A stretch of 64,000 bases of DNA from Solibacillus faecavium (GCF_014836905.1 NZ_JACSPZ010000012.1:33118-97117), one strand, 5' to 3'; numbered from the stretch's first letter, positions 9,484 through 18,920 are shown. A program made the numbers and translations. Notes: a model not told the origin generated them from the letters alone.

Positions 9484-9999
9484 TTAGTATTCACTATAAG
9501 GTGTCACAATGAGTTTCGTTGGATTTGCTTGTACTGGCATGCTGCGTGTTGCACGGTCATAGAAAACGAATACCATTTTTTCAGTCAATTCGCTTCGATC
9601 CACTCGCTTCCCAGTTAAATCCACTATTTCTGTTCCTTCATTAATATGGAGCTTGAGATTCAACTGTTCGCAATAGAGCATTTTATCAAACGCACCAACA
9701 CATACTTCTCCTTTTTTATCATACTGATCATAAATAACGAGCAGTGGCGTAATATGTGGGGGCGAGACCATTGGCGATGGACTTTTAGAATCAACGAACA
9801 CAATAATTTTTGCCTTCACCGGGATGGCTGAAATACCAATTTGATAGCCGTCCTTTGTCATTAATGGCGTTTTTGACGTAATTTGAAAGATTGCCTTTTT
9901 GCTGTCGTCCTTTTCACTTACGGCCTCGATAGTCCCCACACCTGACTGAACTCCAATGGAGATGACAACTGCTTCTATTTTCCTAATTAATGGTTGCAT
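9484..9999 (-). CDS. Unknown 171-residue beta-rich protein
   Basis: The ATG at 9999 follows an AGAAGGGG binding site. No signal peptide or membrane segment is seen. The last 50 residues contain the pattern EGTEIVDLxGKxVDxxEL followed by FYDRATRSMPVQANPTKL. This resembles a small beta-barrel element seen in several unnamed Bacillales proteins, often next to copper-amine-oxidase N-terminal-like domains (recalled, not searched). No catalytic motif is visible. It lies 79 nt downstream of the amidase gene in the same direction and could be co-transcribed with it, but a functional link is not shown. Confidence 0.6.
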   Translation of the reverse strand: MQPLIRKIEAVVISIGVQSGVGTIEAVSEKDDSKKAIFQITSKTPLMTKDGYQIGISAIPVKAKIIVFVDSKSPSPMVSPPHITPLLVIYDQYDKKGEVCVGAFDKMLYCEQLNLKLHINEGTEIVDLTGKRVDRSELTEKMVFVFYDRATRSMPVQANPTKLIVTPYSEY

Positions 10000-10078
10000 A
10001 GCATCACCCCTTCTGTTTTTCTATTACAATCCTGTTTCCCGAAAAGCAATTGAAAAAAACTTCCAGAACTTAAGCGCC

Positions 10079-11440
10079 TTAATCGTACTGGCGTTTAATT
10101 GTTTTAAAGAGTCTAGCCTTTTTTAGCAGTGATTTCGGCATTTGAACTGTAGCAGTTACGACGCCGGGATGACGACCTATTTCAATTGAACCTGTTATTG
10201 TCGCTCGATTTCTCACTTCATCCACTGTCATTTCAAACAGTTTTGCTGTACGCTCAAGTGCATTGTCTGTTGCTATATTTAAATTTTGTCCTGTACCGAC
10301 AATTGACAATGGAAAACTATCCTCCACCTGCTTCACACCGAACTCCTCTGCCAGTTCGCGTGCCTTGCGCTTCTCTTCTTTAGTAAACGGTTTGGCCGTA
10401 TACGGTAAGTCCTCTTCATTAGGTAGAATAATTGGCCCTTCCAAATTTGCTTTCTTCAGGACACTCACCTGCAGCTGCACAATCCCTGCTACATCTGTCG
10501 TATGACCGGCAATTTCTCCATCACCTTGCATTGCATGCATATCCCCCACATAGACACCACCGCCTGGTACCTTTACCGGACAGATTACTATAGCCCCTTC
10601 ACGAACACGGTTAATATCCATATGTCCATCTGTACGGTGAATATTAAGTTCATCTTCCGTCATCGTAAATTCATGTGGTGCTCCAATTAAGAACGTGCCA
10701 AAATCACCTGCATTATGAGAATCCGGCATTGCCTTGGATGGTGTTGTTCCTAGCTGCCCTACAAAAGGACGCATTCTTGCCATCACACCAATTAAATCAC
10801 TTGGTCCAAACGACGTAATTGGATTTTGGACAGACTTTTCCGGTGTTCTCATAAAATTCTTTGCATCCAAGGCGATTCGACGTGCTGCTTCTTTTCCTAC
10901 AGTCAATCCGATTTCGCCTTTTGAATTAAATGTCATCGTATAGCCATTCGAAATTTTAAACGGTGTCGTATCCGTGCCACATGTCACACATTTTACCGAC
11001 TCCTGCCCAATACCTTGTACGACAGTTGTAGGATGCAACTTACCACAGCCAGGGCATTTCACCTTCACAAATGGATCTCCGATAAATCGATCCAGCTGTG
11101 CTTCATCCGTCCCCGAAGAAGTAGCAATCGATGTCACTTGAATGGACTTAATCTGGATAACGATTGCGTCCCCTACTTCCGCGCCTTCCACATACACAGG
11201 TCTTGTCACTTCGTGTCCACCTCGAATGGTTGGTGTAATCATCGGTCCCCAACAACCAGGTGCTGTATTGGCAATAATCGTACCGCCATCCTTTACTGGT
11301 CCCAACATTGGTGCATTTGGATTTAGTATCCCATCTGTAAACTCATTAACGAATAATGTTTCAGCAGCTTCAATAATTGGTTGCTCTAGATTCAATAAAT
11401 CCTCTTGTTGTTCAAAATTAGGTGCAAGATCATTTAACAT
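10079..11440 (-). CDS. Acetamidase/formamidase (FmdA/AmdA family) with zinc-ribbon insert
   Basis: A 453-residue enzyme expected to hydrolyse short amides such as formamide or acetamide to the acid and ammonia. The family signature is present as GGGVYVGDMHAMQGDGE followed by an AGHTTDVAG stretch, and the N-terminal GCWGP and RGGHE elements fit. An insert carries two CxxC pairs, C129/C132 and C151/C154, which should bind a structural zinc; shorter family members lack it. The ATG at 11440 follows GGGGAGAGGG at a 7-nt spacing. No amide transporter or nitrogen regulator is adjacent. Family assignment is firm; the exact amide is unknown. Confidence 0.85.
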   Translation of the reverse strand: MLNDLAPNFEQQEDLLNLEQPIIEAAETLFVNEFTDGILNPNAPMLGPVKDGGTIIANTAPGCWGPMITPTIRGGHEVTRPVYVEGAEVGDAIVIQIKSIQVTSIATSSGTDEAQLDRFIGDPFVKVKCPGCGKLHPTTVVQGIGQESVKCVTCGTDTTPFKISNGYTMTFNSKGEIGLTVGKEAARRIALDAKNFMRTPEKSVQNPITSFGPSDLIGVMARMRPFVGQLGTTPSKAMPDSHNAGDFGTFLIGAPHEFTMTEDELNIHRTDGHMDINRVREGAIVICPVKVPGGGVYVGDMHAMQGDGEIAGHTTDVAGIVQLQVSVLKKANLEGPIILPNEEDLPYTAKPFTKEEKRKARELAEEFGVKQVEDSFPLSIVGTGQNLNIATDNALERTAKLFEMTVDEVRNRATITGSIEIGRHPGVVTATVQMPKSLLKKARLFKTIKRQYD

Positions 11441-11649
11441 AAGAAAACCCTCTCCCCTTTAAATTGTATGTATATTCAGTAAATTTAAAATGTATTTCGT
11501 TTCTATTCAAAAAATATGTTCTTACTCTATTATACAATTTTTTACATACTAATATCGAGGCGATTTATTAACAAATGTAAAACATTTCTTTATCTTATAT
11601 AATGACGATAAGATGGAAATTATTCGATATAAGAAGGGGGTGCCATTGC

Positions 11650-12003
11650 ATGAACCAAAAGCAGACCGAGCAGTTATGGCGGGAGGAAAAATATCGTGTC
11701 ATGTTCCATAGCCAGAACCACTATAATGCGATTCGGCAAGCAATGAAGGATAATTTATCGTATGACAAGGTGGCTCAGCTCATCACGGATGCACATAACC
11801 AAAAAGCGACAAACGGGAGTATGCGCAATGCATGCCAGCATATGTGGGGATACTTTAAAAAATGTGCAAGTGCCAAAGAAAAAATGCAGTATGAACGATT
11901 GCTGGAGGAAACAGATTTTACTGGACTATTACAATTACTAAAAGGATTGGCTCGGAAATATGAAATAAACTATCTACTGGAAAGTCGTATTTTGAAGGAT
12001 TGA
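11650..12003 (+). CDS. YbgA-type DUF1722 protein
   Basis: A 117-residue protein made of a single DUF1722 domain. It has the WREEKYRVMFHSQNHYNAI start and the NACQHMWGYFKKxxSAxEK core typical of YbgA. In many bacteria this domain is fused or adjacent to DUF523, or lies near photolyase genes, but neither is present here. The ATG at 11650 is 9 nt after AAGGGGG; the reading frame is open upstream without a site. A TATAAT element at 11598-11603 is a possible -10. The biochemical role of the family is not known. Confidence 0.8.
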   Translation: MNQKQTEQLWREEKYRVMFHSQNHYNAIRQAMKDNLSYDKVAQLITDAHNQKATNGSMRNACQHMWGYFKKCASAKEKMQYERLLEETDFTGLLQLLKGLARKYEINYLLESRILKD

Positions 12004-12033
12004 ATGATTCGGGACCGATGTTTCCTGAAAAGT

Positions 12034-12072
12034 AAAAAACCTATAAAAGCGCTTTTTATTTCGCTCTTATAA
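12034..12072 (-). terminator. Terminator of the SDR gene
   Basis: A 10-bp stem with one mismatch (12042-12051 with 12062-12071), followed on the minus strand by GGTTTTTTACTTTT. Confidence 0.75.
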
Positions 12073-12081
12073 GTCGTTTGA

Positions 12082-12864
12082 TTAATATTTATATGATTGC
12101 CCGCCATCAATCGGAATGACAGCACCATTAATGAAGTCAGCTTGATTGGATAATAAAAATGCCACTAAGTAACCTATTTCTTCTGGTTTCCCAAAGCGTT
12201 TCATCGGATTACCTTGTACAAATTGTTTACCGGCTTCTTCCCAGTTATCGCCGCCCATTTGACGCAAAGATCCTTCTACCATGGGGGTCATAATTGCTCC
12301 TGGGGCAATTGCTTTTACAGAAATCCCGTACTCACCATATTCAACCGCTGAGTTTCTTGTTAACCCAACTACGCCATGCTTACTCGCTGCATAGCCGGAC
12401 TGATTTCCGACACCGCGGATACCGCCGACAGACGCTGTATTGACGATTGTTCCATAGCCTTGTTCCTTCATCACCTTCAAAACATACTTCATACCGTAAA
12501 ATACGCCATTTAAATTGATTGAGACAACTTTTTGGAACTCATCGGTCCCATAGTCTTCTGTTAAATTTTGCTTCCCTTCCACTCCAGCATTGTTAAAGAA
12601 GGCATCAATCTTGCCGAAGCGTTCCACCGTTTGATTGACAAAGTTCTCTACTTCGCTTTCCGTTGCCACATTTGCTGTAACTAGGAGTGTCTCCACTTTT
12701 GGCGCTACCGCTTGTACCTTTGACTTCGTATCATCTAATCCCGCCTGGTTAATATCAACAAGCACTAGCTTAGCGCCTTCTTTTGCCAGCTGTAATGCTG
12801 CAGCCTGTCCTAATCCCGAGCCAGCACCCGTTACAATTACGACCTTTTCTTCAAAACGATTCAT
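12082..12864 (-). CDS. Short-chain dehydrogenase/reductase (classical SDR)
   Basis: A 260-residue NAD(P)-dependent oxidoreductase. It has the Rossmann motif TGAGSGLG (12-19), an acidic D37 after the second strand that favours NAD over NADP, NNAG at 91-94, and the catalytic set S145, Y158, K162. The C-terminal GAVIPIDGG is typical. Overall it resembles levodione reductase or cyclohexanol dehydrogenase-like SDRs, but substrate cannot be read from sequence. The ATG follows AAAGGAGG. It is monocistronic with its own terminator; the CoA-transferase cluster upstream is more than 370 bases away and is not clearly part of the same unit. Confidence 0.85.
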   Translation of the reverse strand: MNRFEEKVVIVTGAGSGLGQAAALQLAKEGAKLVLVDINQAGLDDTKSKVQAVAPKVETLLVTANVATESEVENFVNQTVERFGKIDAFFNNAGVEGKQNLTEDYGTDEFQKVVSINLNGVFYGMKYVLKVMKEQGYGTIVNTASVGGIRGVGNQSGYAASKHGVVGLTRNSAVEYGEYGISVKAIAPGAIMTPMVEGSLRQMGGDNWEEAGKQFVQGNPMKRFGKPEEIGYLVAFLLSNQADFINGAVIPIDGGQSYKY

Positions 12865-12979
12865 GAGTTGTCCTCCTTTATAATAAAAAGCTCTTCATTC
12901 AGAATTTATTATTTTCTTTTTAACTGAAATTTATAGCTCTAATAAGGAATTTAGTTTTCTAAATATTAAATATGGTAAG

Positions 12980-13066
12980 ATGATGGAAAAACAAGAGGCG
13001 AGCCAACTAATAAAAAATGTTTGTTCTTTTAGAAATGTATCTAACGATGTAGAGCAAATGGGCTAG
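12980..13066 (+). CDS. Possible 28-residue small ORF or gene remnant
   Basis: An ATG-ATG start leads to a 28-codon frame ending in TAG, only 7 nt before a strong terminator hairpin. The binding site is weak (GGTAAG). The peptide is hydrophilic and has no known match to me. A short frame followed at once by a terminator suggests either a small expressed peptide or the tail of a decayed gene. The surrounding 377-base gap (12865-13241) holds nothing else I can name. Confidence 0.25.
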   Translation: MMEKQEASQLIKNVCSFRNVSNDVEQMG

Positions 13067-13073
13067 AACGCAG

Positions 13074-13110
13074 AAAAAACCCTTCAAGCATTGGCTTCCA
13101 AGGGTTTTTT
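13074..13110. terminator. Two-way terminator in the gap before the CoA-transferase genes
   Basis: A perfect 11-bp stem (13074-13084 with 13100-13110) made of A6CCCTT and its complement. It lies 131 nt past the scoB stop on the minus strand and just after the small frame on the plus strand. Confidence 0.75.
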
Positions 13111-13241
13111 AAGATGGTTTTTTTGTTGTTTTTATTACAAACTAGAACTTTATAAACCTGATTTGATACATTTATGGGAGAAGTAGGATGGTATTATTTA
13201 CGGCCGATCGCCTATCTCTAAAGTGCAATTAATAATTTACT

Positions 13242-13871
13242 TTATATATTCACAACAAATGAAGCTTCTGTCTTTTCTTTAACTTCCTCTAATGTAACTT
13301 CTGGTTGTAATTCGATGAGAATCATTTCTCCATTCTTAAAATCGAAAACTGCTAATTCAGTTATTAATCGATGAACGACACCTTTACCTGTAAGTGGAAG
13401 AGAGCAAGTTTGTTTAATTTTTGCTTCACCATGTTTATTCGTATGCTCCATAATCACAACAACTTTTTTTGCACCTACTACTAAGTCCATTGCTCCTCCC
13501 ATACCTTTAACTAGTTTTCCTGGAATCATCCAGTTAGCTAGATCACCGTATTGAGAGACTTCCATTCCACCTAAAATCGCTACATCAATATGTCCTCCAC
13601 GGATCATAGCAAAGCTTTCTGCACTATCAAAATATGAAGCGCCTTTGCTAGCTGTAACAGTTTCTTTACCCGCATTTATTAAATCCGCATCAACTTGCTC
13701 TTCCGTAGGGTAAGACCCAATGCCAAGCAAACCATTCTCAGACTGTAGAAACACTTCATAATCTGAAGGTATATTATTCGCTATCAATGTGGGCATTCCG
13801 ATGCCTAAATTTACATACATCCCATTTGAAATTTCCTGAACAGCACGTTTTATAATCACATCTCTAGACAC
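13242..13871 (-). CDS. scoB: 3-oxoacid CoA-transferase subunit B
   Basis: The 209-residue beta subunit of a class I CoA transferase (ScoB/AtoD-AtoA type). The catalytic glutamate is E45 in SENGLLG, which forms the glutamyl-CoA intermediate. GMGGAMDL and [11 protein letters not shown] are family motifs. The start is a GTG at 13871 that overlaps the stop of the subunit A gene, so the two are translationally coupled. The pair normally moves CoA between succinyl-CoA and a 3-oxoacid such as acetoacetate; in this operon the acceptor may be a different carboxylate brought in by the CitMHS transporter. Confidence 0.88.
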   Translation of the reverse strand: MSRDVIIKRAVQEISNGMYVNLGIGMPTLIANNIPSDYEVFLQSENGLLGIGSYPTEEQVDADLINAGKETVTASKGASYFDSAESFAMIRGGHIDVAILGGMEVSQYGDLANWMIPGKLVKGMGGAMDLVVGAKKVVVIMEHTNKHGEAKIKQTCSLPLTGKGVVHRLITELAVFDFKNGEMILIELQPEVTLEEVKEKTEASFVVNI

Positions 13872-14569
13872 TATGCATTCTCCTTTACAACGAGACGTTC
13901 AATGCGTTTTTCATAATTTTGACCAACTACTATACGCTGAACGTAAATACCCGGTAGGTGAATAAAGTCCGGATCTATTTCTCCAACCTCTACTAATTCC
14001 TCCACCTCTACTATAGTTATTTTAGCAGCCATGGCAGCTAATGGATTAAAATTCCGAGAGGTTTTTCGGAATACTAAATTACCACTCTTATCTGCTTTCC
14101 ATGCTTTAACTAAAGCAAAATCCCCTTTAATTGCTTTTTCTAATAAATACACTTCACCATCAAATTCTTTCACTTCTTTACCTTCTGCAATAGGTGTTCC
14201 AACGCCTGTTGCAGTATAAAAACCGGGAATTCCAGCACCTCCAGCTCTAAGTTTCTCGGCTAAGGTACCTTGTGGTGTTAATTCGACTTCTAGCTCTCCT
14301 GAAATAAATTGTTGCTCAAAAGTTTTATTCTCACCAACATAGGATGCAATCATTTTTTTTATTTGTTTATTTTTAAGTAATAAACCTAATCCAAAATCAT
14401 CTACTCCACAGTTGTTACTCACAACGGTTAAATCTGTTACATCCTTTTTTTCTAACGCCGCAATTAATTTCTCAGGAATACCACACAGACCAAATCCACC
14501 AGCAATAATAGTAGAACCATTCGTAATATCCTCGACTGCACGTTCAAATGAATCGTATACTTTCTTCAT
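13871..14569 (-). CDS. scoA: 3-oxoacid CoA-transferase subunit A
   Basis: The 232-residue alpha subunit. It has [10 protein letters not shown] near the start, the NNCG stretch at about 52-55 and the [15 protein letters not shown] and [10 protein letters not shown] blocks of the family. It contributes the CoA-binding half; the active-site Glu is on subunit B. It lies 54 nt downstream of the small AtuA-type gene in the same direction and overlaps scoB by one base. The arrangement supports one operon running from the CitMHS gene to scoB. Confidence 0.88.
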   Translation of the reverse strand: MKKVYDSFERAVEDITNGSTIIAGGFGLCGIPEKLIAALEKKDVTDLTVVSNNCGVDDFGLGLLLKNKQIKKMIASYVGENKTFEQQFISGELEVELTPQGTLAEKLRAGGAGIPGFYTATGVGTPIAEGKEVKEFDGEVYLLEKAIKGDFALVKAWKADKSGNLVFRKTSRNFNPLAAMAAKITIVEVEELVEVGEIDPDFIHLPGIYVQRIVVGQNYEKRIERLVVKENA

Positions 14570-14623
14570 TTCAACCCCCCTGAAAAGATAACTCTAATTT
14601 TTTTGAGAACTTAATTTTAAGGC

Positions 14624-14926
14624 TTATGATAGTTCTAACTCTAATACGCTGTAACTTAAGGTTTTCCCATGCGTGTCCATTGCTAATGATGTAGTAACTC
14701 CCGTATCTAAAGCTTCGTGACAAATAAATTGCAATGCTCCTAGAGAAGGAATTTCATAACGCTCAACATCACCTAAGACGATGCCTTGTAAGTGTTCTTT
14801 CACTTTGTCGACTGTTACTTGTTCTAAAATCAATGGATAGTTCTCTTTTTTGAAAGCAATAATTGACATAGTTAAAGTATTACCTTTATCACCAGTTCTG
14901 CAGTGTGCCACCTCATATAATTTCAT
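14624..14926 (-). CDS. AtuA C-terminal ferredoxin-fold-like small protein
   Basis: A 100-residue protein with the motif LYEVAHCRTGDKGN, typical of the C-terminal ferredoxin-fold-like domain of acyclic terpene utilisation protein AtuA. In Pseudomonas AtuA this domain is fused to the large DUF1446 part; here it is a separate gene. The ATG at 14926 is 9 nt after AAGGAGG and lies 14 nt inside the end of the large AtuA gene, so the two are coupled and probably form a complex. The chemistry of AtuA proteins is not established. Confidence 0.8.
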   Translation of the reverse strand: MKLYEVAHCRTGDKGNTLTMSIIAFKKENYPLILEQVTVDKVKEHLQGIVLGDVERYEIPSLGALQFICHEALDTGVTTSLAMDTHGKTLSYSVLELELS

Positions 14927-16253
14927 TGAAATGAACCTCCTTCTTTTCAGTACTAATTTCGATTTGGTTCTCCTCAATAAAAGTAGAAACGATACCTACG
15001 ACATCCAAAATATTTTTACGCGCCCCACCGCCACCAGCTGGACCATTTGTATATAACGCTTCAACTTCCTCACCAATTAATTCTGCTAAACTTGGACTCT
15101 GTGTCTTACCAGCAACTCTAAGTCGAACTTCATAAGGTTCTATTTGTCTGAATGCTTTTCTATGAGTAGCATTTACACCAATCAAATCTACCCTAAAATC
15201 TGTGTATAAATGACGAATTCTTTCAGAAATGATCTCCCCAGCTAACTCAGCACGTGCTAATGCATTTTCTCCAGCATATGAGATTTCGCCTTCACCAATA
15301 AAGCCCGCATTATAGCCAATACTTACTTTTAGTTTTTCAGGCTTCCCTACGGCGGTAACACCACTTACTTTAATAGTGCCAGGATTAACTTCTTCAAAAA
15401 CCACTTTGGAGAAATCGGCAATGATATCAGGTGTTATATATGCAGTAGGATTCAAAACTTCATAGAGCAGTTGTTCTTTCATTGTTTGTAAAGTAATTTG
15501 ACCACCTGTATTTTCAACCTTGCTAAAAATAGCTGTTCCATCATTTGATACATCTGCATATGGGAAACCAAGATTTGCTAAATCAGCAACATCTTTTTTA
15601 CCTGGGTCTGCAAAATATCCTCCTGTAAGCTGACCTGCACATTCTAATAGATGGCCAACTACTGTTCCCTGTGCTAAATAATCTAATTCATTAAGCTCCC
15701 ACTTAAATTCATGAATCATCGGTGCTAAAAATAAAGATGGGTCTGCAACACGCCCTGTGATAATAATCTGAGCATCTGATTGTAAGGCAGACAATAATGC
15801 ATTCGCGCCAATATAAGCATTTGCAGATAAAATTTCCCCATATTCACTTAATAACTTGCCTGTTTCCCACACCGTTTCATCTAATGAAATTTTTGAAAGG
15901 ACATCGTCTCCAGTAACCACAGCGACTTTAATCGGAATTCCTAGCTGTTTTGCTATCTCCAAGATTTTTTCCGCTCCTGCTTGTGGGTTAGCAGCCCCCA
16001 TATTCGTAATAATTCGTGTTGCTTTGTTTTTTAATTTAGGCAGTAAGCTTTGCATACGCTTCTCTAATAGAACATCATACCCTAATGAAGGATTAGCTTT
16101 TTTCCTTTTTTGCGCTAACGCTATCGTTCGCTCTGCCAAACATTCTAGAACTAAATAATCTAAATTACCTTTTTCTAATAAGATTTCAGCAGGCTCGATA
16201 CGATCACCAGCAAACCCAGTACCTACGCCTATTCTAATTGTATTTTTTTTCAT
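14913..16253 (-). CDS. AtuA-like DUF1446 protein (large domain)
   Basis: A 446-residue protein matching the N-terminal domain of AtuA (acyclic terpene utilisation). Typical features are the GVGTGFAGDR start, TNMGAANP, ANAYIGA, the GRVADPSLF block, GQLTGG(Y)FADPG and the glycine-rich YTNGPAGGGGARK near the C-terminus. In pseudomonads atuA belongs to citronellol/geraniol breakdown; in Firmicutes such genes lie with CitMHS transporters and CoA transferases, pointing to breakdown of a small carboxylate. The ATG at 16253 overlaps the transporter stop (ATGA). The domain is normally followed by the ferredoxin-fold-like part in the same chain; here that part is the next gene. Confidence 0.83.
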   Translation of the reverse strand: MKKNTIRIGVGTGFAGDRIEPAEILLEKGNLDYLVLECLAERTIALAQKRKKANPSLGYDVLLEKRMQSLLPKLKNKATRIITNMGAANPQAGAEKILEIAKQLGIPIKVAVVTGDDVLSKISLDETVWETGKLLSEYGEILSANAYIGANALLSALQSDAQIIITGRVADPSLFLAPMIHEFKWELNELDYLAQGTVVGHLLECAGQLTGGYFADPGKKDVADLANLGFPYADVSNDGTAIFSKVENTGGQITLQTMKEQLLYEVLNPTAYITPDIIADFSKVVFEEVNPGTIKVSGVTAVGKPEKLKVSIGYNAGFIGEGEISYAGENALARAELAGEIISERIRHLYTDFRVDLIGVNATHRKAFRQIEPYEVRLRVAGKTQSPSLAELIGEEVEALYTNGPAGGGGARKNILDVVGIVSTFIEENQIEISTEKKEVHFNEII

Positions 16254-17542
16254 ATAGATATCGCCCCAATCAATACAGCTACTATTGTCATAACAACCGT
16301 TGTCATAAACGCCCACTTAAAAATAAATTTTTGATGATCTACTAAATCTACTTGTGCTAATCCAATTAAAATAAATGTTGAAGCAGTTAAAGGACTTAAT
16401 GGGAATCCAACTGTCATATGACCTAAAATTGCTGCTCGTCCAATTTCATGTGGATTAATGCCCAATGTAGAAGCAGTTTCGGCAATTACAGGTAGCACCC
16501 CGAAATAATATGCATCAGGTGTAAAAACAAGACTCAAAGGCATACTAGTAATTGCTACAATTACAGGTAAAAAGCGCCCCATAGAATCAGGAATAATATT
16601 TACTAATGCAAGTGCCATGTCTTCAATCATTCCTGTACCATTAAGTATTCCTGTAAAAATACCTGCGGCAAATATCATTGTAGCAACTAAAAGTACACTC
16701 TTAGAATGTGCAGCAATACGCGCCTGTTGGTCATCGTGTTTTGGATAGTTAACCATTAATGCGGCTACAAAAGCTAATACAAATAATATTGGCATCGGTA
16801 ACCATGCACCTACTAAAGAAACTAATAGTGCAATAGTTAATAAAAGATTATAAATAAATAATTTTGGTTTTCTTAATTTCTGTTCTTCTTCACTAACGGA
16901 AAATTGCAAATCTGATTCATCTAATTGAAGAATACCTAAACGTTTTCTTTCCTTTAATCCGATTAATGCCGAGGCAATAATAACCCACACAATTCCGGCT
17001 ATCATTGCAGGAATGACAGGATTAAAAATATCTTTAGCTTCCGCACCTAAAGTTGTCATGGCACGTGCCGTTGGACCGCCCCATGGAACAATATTCATTA
17101 CACCCGCACCTAAAGCGACAACACCAGCTAAAACTAATCTATTAATTCCTAGTTTTTTATAGATTGGTAGCATAGCCGAAATTGTAATGATAAACGTAGC
17201 TGAACCATTACCATCTAAATGTACTACCATTGCTAAAATAGCTGTTCCCACTACCACTTTTAAAGGATCACCTTTTACAACCTTTAAAATGAATTTAATC
17301 ATTGGGTCAAATAATCCTACATCTAACATCAGACTAAAATATAAGATAGCGAACACAAGCATAATACCTGTTGGCGCAACCGTTGATAATCCACTTAACA
17401 TCATCTCGCCTAGCTCTAATCCAAATCCCCCGATTAGACCAAATATTACTGGCACCATTACTAATGCGACAATTACCGAAACTTTTCTTGTGAATATTAA
17501 TATTAAAAATACACTGATTGTTAGAAATCCTAATAAAGCCAT
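16250..17542 (-). CDS. CitMHS-family carboxylate:metal/proton symporter
   Basis: A 430-residue membrane protein with about 12 hydrophobic segments. The CitMHS signature is clear in VVHLDGNGSATFI and NIVPWGGPTARA in the centre, and FTPDAYYFGVLPV plus GFPLSPLTAS in the second half. Relatives such as CitM and CitH take up citrate complexed with Mg2+ or Ca2+. The ATG at 17542 follows AAAGGAGGG; an upstream frame to 17626 lacks a site. It is the first gene of the operon with AtuA and the CoA transferase, and a LysR regulator stands 107 nt upstream. The substrate is probably a di- or tricarboxylate but need not be citrate. Confidence 0.87.
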   Translation of the reverse strand: MALLGFLTISVFLILIFTRKVSVIVALVMVPVIFGLIGGFGLELGEMMLSGLSTVAPTGIMLVFAILYFSLMLDVGLFDPMIKFILKVVKGDPLKVVVGTAILAMVVHLDGNGSATFIITISAMLPIYKKLGINRLVLAGVVALGAGVMNIVPWGGPTARAMTTLGAEAKDIFNPVIPAMIAGIVWVIIASALIGLKERKRLGILQLDESDLQFSVSEEEQKLRKPKLFIYNLLLTIALLVSLVGAWLPMPILFVLAFVAALMVNYPKHDDQQARIAAHSKSVLLVATMIFAAGIFTGILNGTGMIEDMALALVNIIPDSMGRFLPVIVAITSMPLSLVFTPDAYYFGVLPVIAETASTLGINPHEIGRAAILGHMTVGFPLSPLTASTFILIGLAQVDLVDHQKFIFKWAFMTTVVMTIVAVLIGAISI

Positions 17543-17649
17543 ATAATCCCTCCTTTTTTCTGCTTTGTATACAGAAAATTCTATTACAAACAACATTATT
17601 AGTAAAAGGAATAATAGGAATATCAATCATTCCCAATGAGCATATTAAA

Positions 17650-18525
17650 TTATTTTTTTATTAAACTAATGAATTTTTCTAATACAAACGATTTGTATGA
17701 ATCTTTTAAAGTTATGAAGGAAAGCTTCCACAACAAAGGTTCGCCTTTAATTTTAATTAACTTTATATTAGGATTAAGATTCTTTTTATAGATTGAACTC
17801 GGAAGTAATGTAACACCATTACTAGAGACTGTTAACTCTAAAATTAAATCCCATTGAGAACTTTTATATACAATTTCTGGTGAAAAACCCGCTTCTTTAC
17901 ATGCATTAATAACGTAGTCATGTAAAGTGAATTCTTCCGTGAAAATAATAAATTTTTCATCTCTTAATTCGCTAATTGAAATTTCTGCTTTAGATGCTAG
18001 TACATGATCTTTATGTAAGAAAACAAAGAACTCATCTTCAATATAAGGGTATATATCATACATGTTATTTTTAAAGTATGGAGAGACAACTAATGCTATT
18101 TCTACCTTTCCATCTAAAACTATTTCTTCGAGCTTTTTTGCTCCACGTTCGAATAATTCAATTTTTATGTTTGGGAACTTATCATTAAACGTTTCAGCTA
18201 TTTCCGGGAAAAATAAAGTTCCAATTAAAGGTGGCATACCTAATTTCAAACGCCCAACCTCTATATTTTTACTCTTTTTGATAAGTAAGTGTAAATCATC
18301 AATCGCATAAAGAATCTCTTTTCCTTGTTGGTAAACTAACATTCCTATATCTGTTAACTTAACTTTTTTGGATTTTCTGTCGAGCAGGTCAGAAGCCAAT
18401 TGTTTTTCTAAGCGCTTAATACTTTTACTTAAAGAAGATTGCGTAACATACATTTCCTCAGCCGCTTTTGTAAAGCTATCATGATCTATGACTTGAATAA
18501 AATTTTGTAAATCTCTAATTTCCAT
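17650..18525 (-). CDS. LysR-family transcriptional regulator
   Basis: A 291-residue regulator. Residues 1-60 form the winged helix-turn-helix with SFTKAAEEMYVTQSSLSKSIKRLE, and residues about 88-290 form the inducer-binding domain. It reads in the same direction as the CitMHS operon, which begins 107 nt after its stop. The gap contains a GGAAT-N7-ATTCC inverted repeat near 17611-17630 that could be its site. It is most likely the local activator that senses the transported carboxylate or a CoA derivative. Confidence 0.87.
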   Translation of the reverse strand: MEIRDLQNFIQVIDHDSFTKAAEEMYVTQSSLSKSIKRLEKQLASDLLDRKSKKVKLTDIGMLVYQQGKEILYAIDDLHLLIKKSKNIEVGRLKLGMPPLIGTLFFPEIAETFNDKFPNIKIELFERGAKKLEEIVLDGKVEIALVVSPYFKNNMYDIYPYIEDEFFVFLHKDHVLASKAEISISELRDEKFIIFTEEFTLHDYVINACKEAGFSPEIVYKSSQWDLILELTVSSNGVTLLPSSIYKKNLNPNIKLIKIKGEPLLWKLSFITLKDSYKSFVLEKFISLIKK

Positions 18526-18805
18526 GTTGAATTCCTTTCATTTGTAAGAATGGATTTATATTTTATGCACTATCCTTATTTATTTCTTTATTTCTTTTGG
18601 ACTTCAAAATCGCAATTTATAGTTAAAATAATACAGAAAAAATATTTTAATACACTTTAACCTTACACTTTTCCTATTCTAAATCCATCAGTATCTTTGT
18701 ACTAATTCTTTTATTATCCATTTGATTCTGATTTTGTTCGTAATCGGTTGACTAAAACTGATTTATTGCACGATTGTTATTTTGATTCAATTCTAACGTG
18801 AGTAG

Positions 18806-18913
18806 CATAAAACGAATGATGTAAATCTTGAGAATTATCAAGCTGAAATTGAAGTGTTAAAAGTGAAGAAGGAAAATAAAAAATCACCAAATCCTTTTCA
18901 CCAAAGGATTTAG
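18806..18913 (+). pseudogene. Possible decayed coding fragment (coiled-coil-like tail)
   Basis: An open stretch of 35 codons, without a start codon, ends in TAG at 18911-18913. It encodes a charged helix (LENYQAEIEVLKVKKENKK) followed by a short tail, much like the end of an IS3/IS150 orfA or of a small regulator. A stop codon lies directly upstream in frame. It sits in a 560-base gap (18526-19085) that otherwise shows only the hairpin below and AT-rich sequence. Confidence 0.25.
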
Positions 18914-18920
18914 CGATTTT
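18880..18920. terminator. Hairpin, probable two-way terminator
   Basis: A 9-bp perfect stem AAATCCTTT/AAAGGATTT (18889-18897 with 18903-18911) extended by an imperfect outer stem with A- and T-runs on either side. No intact gene ends here. Confidence 0.45.
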
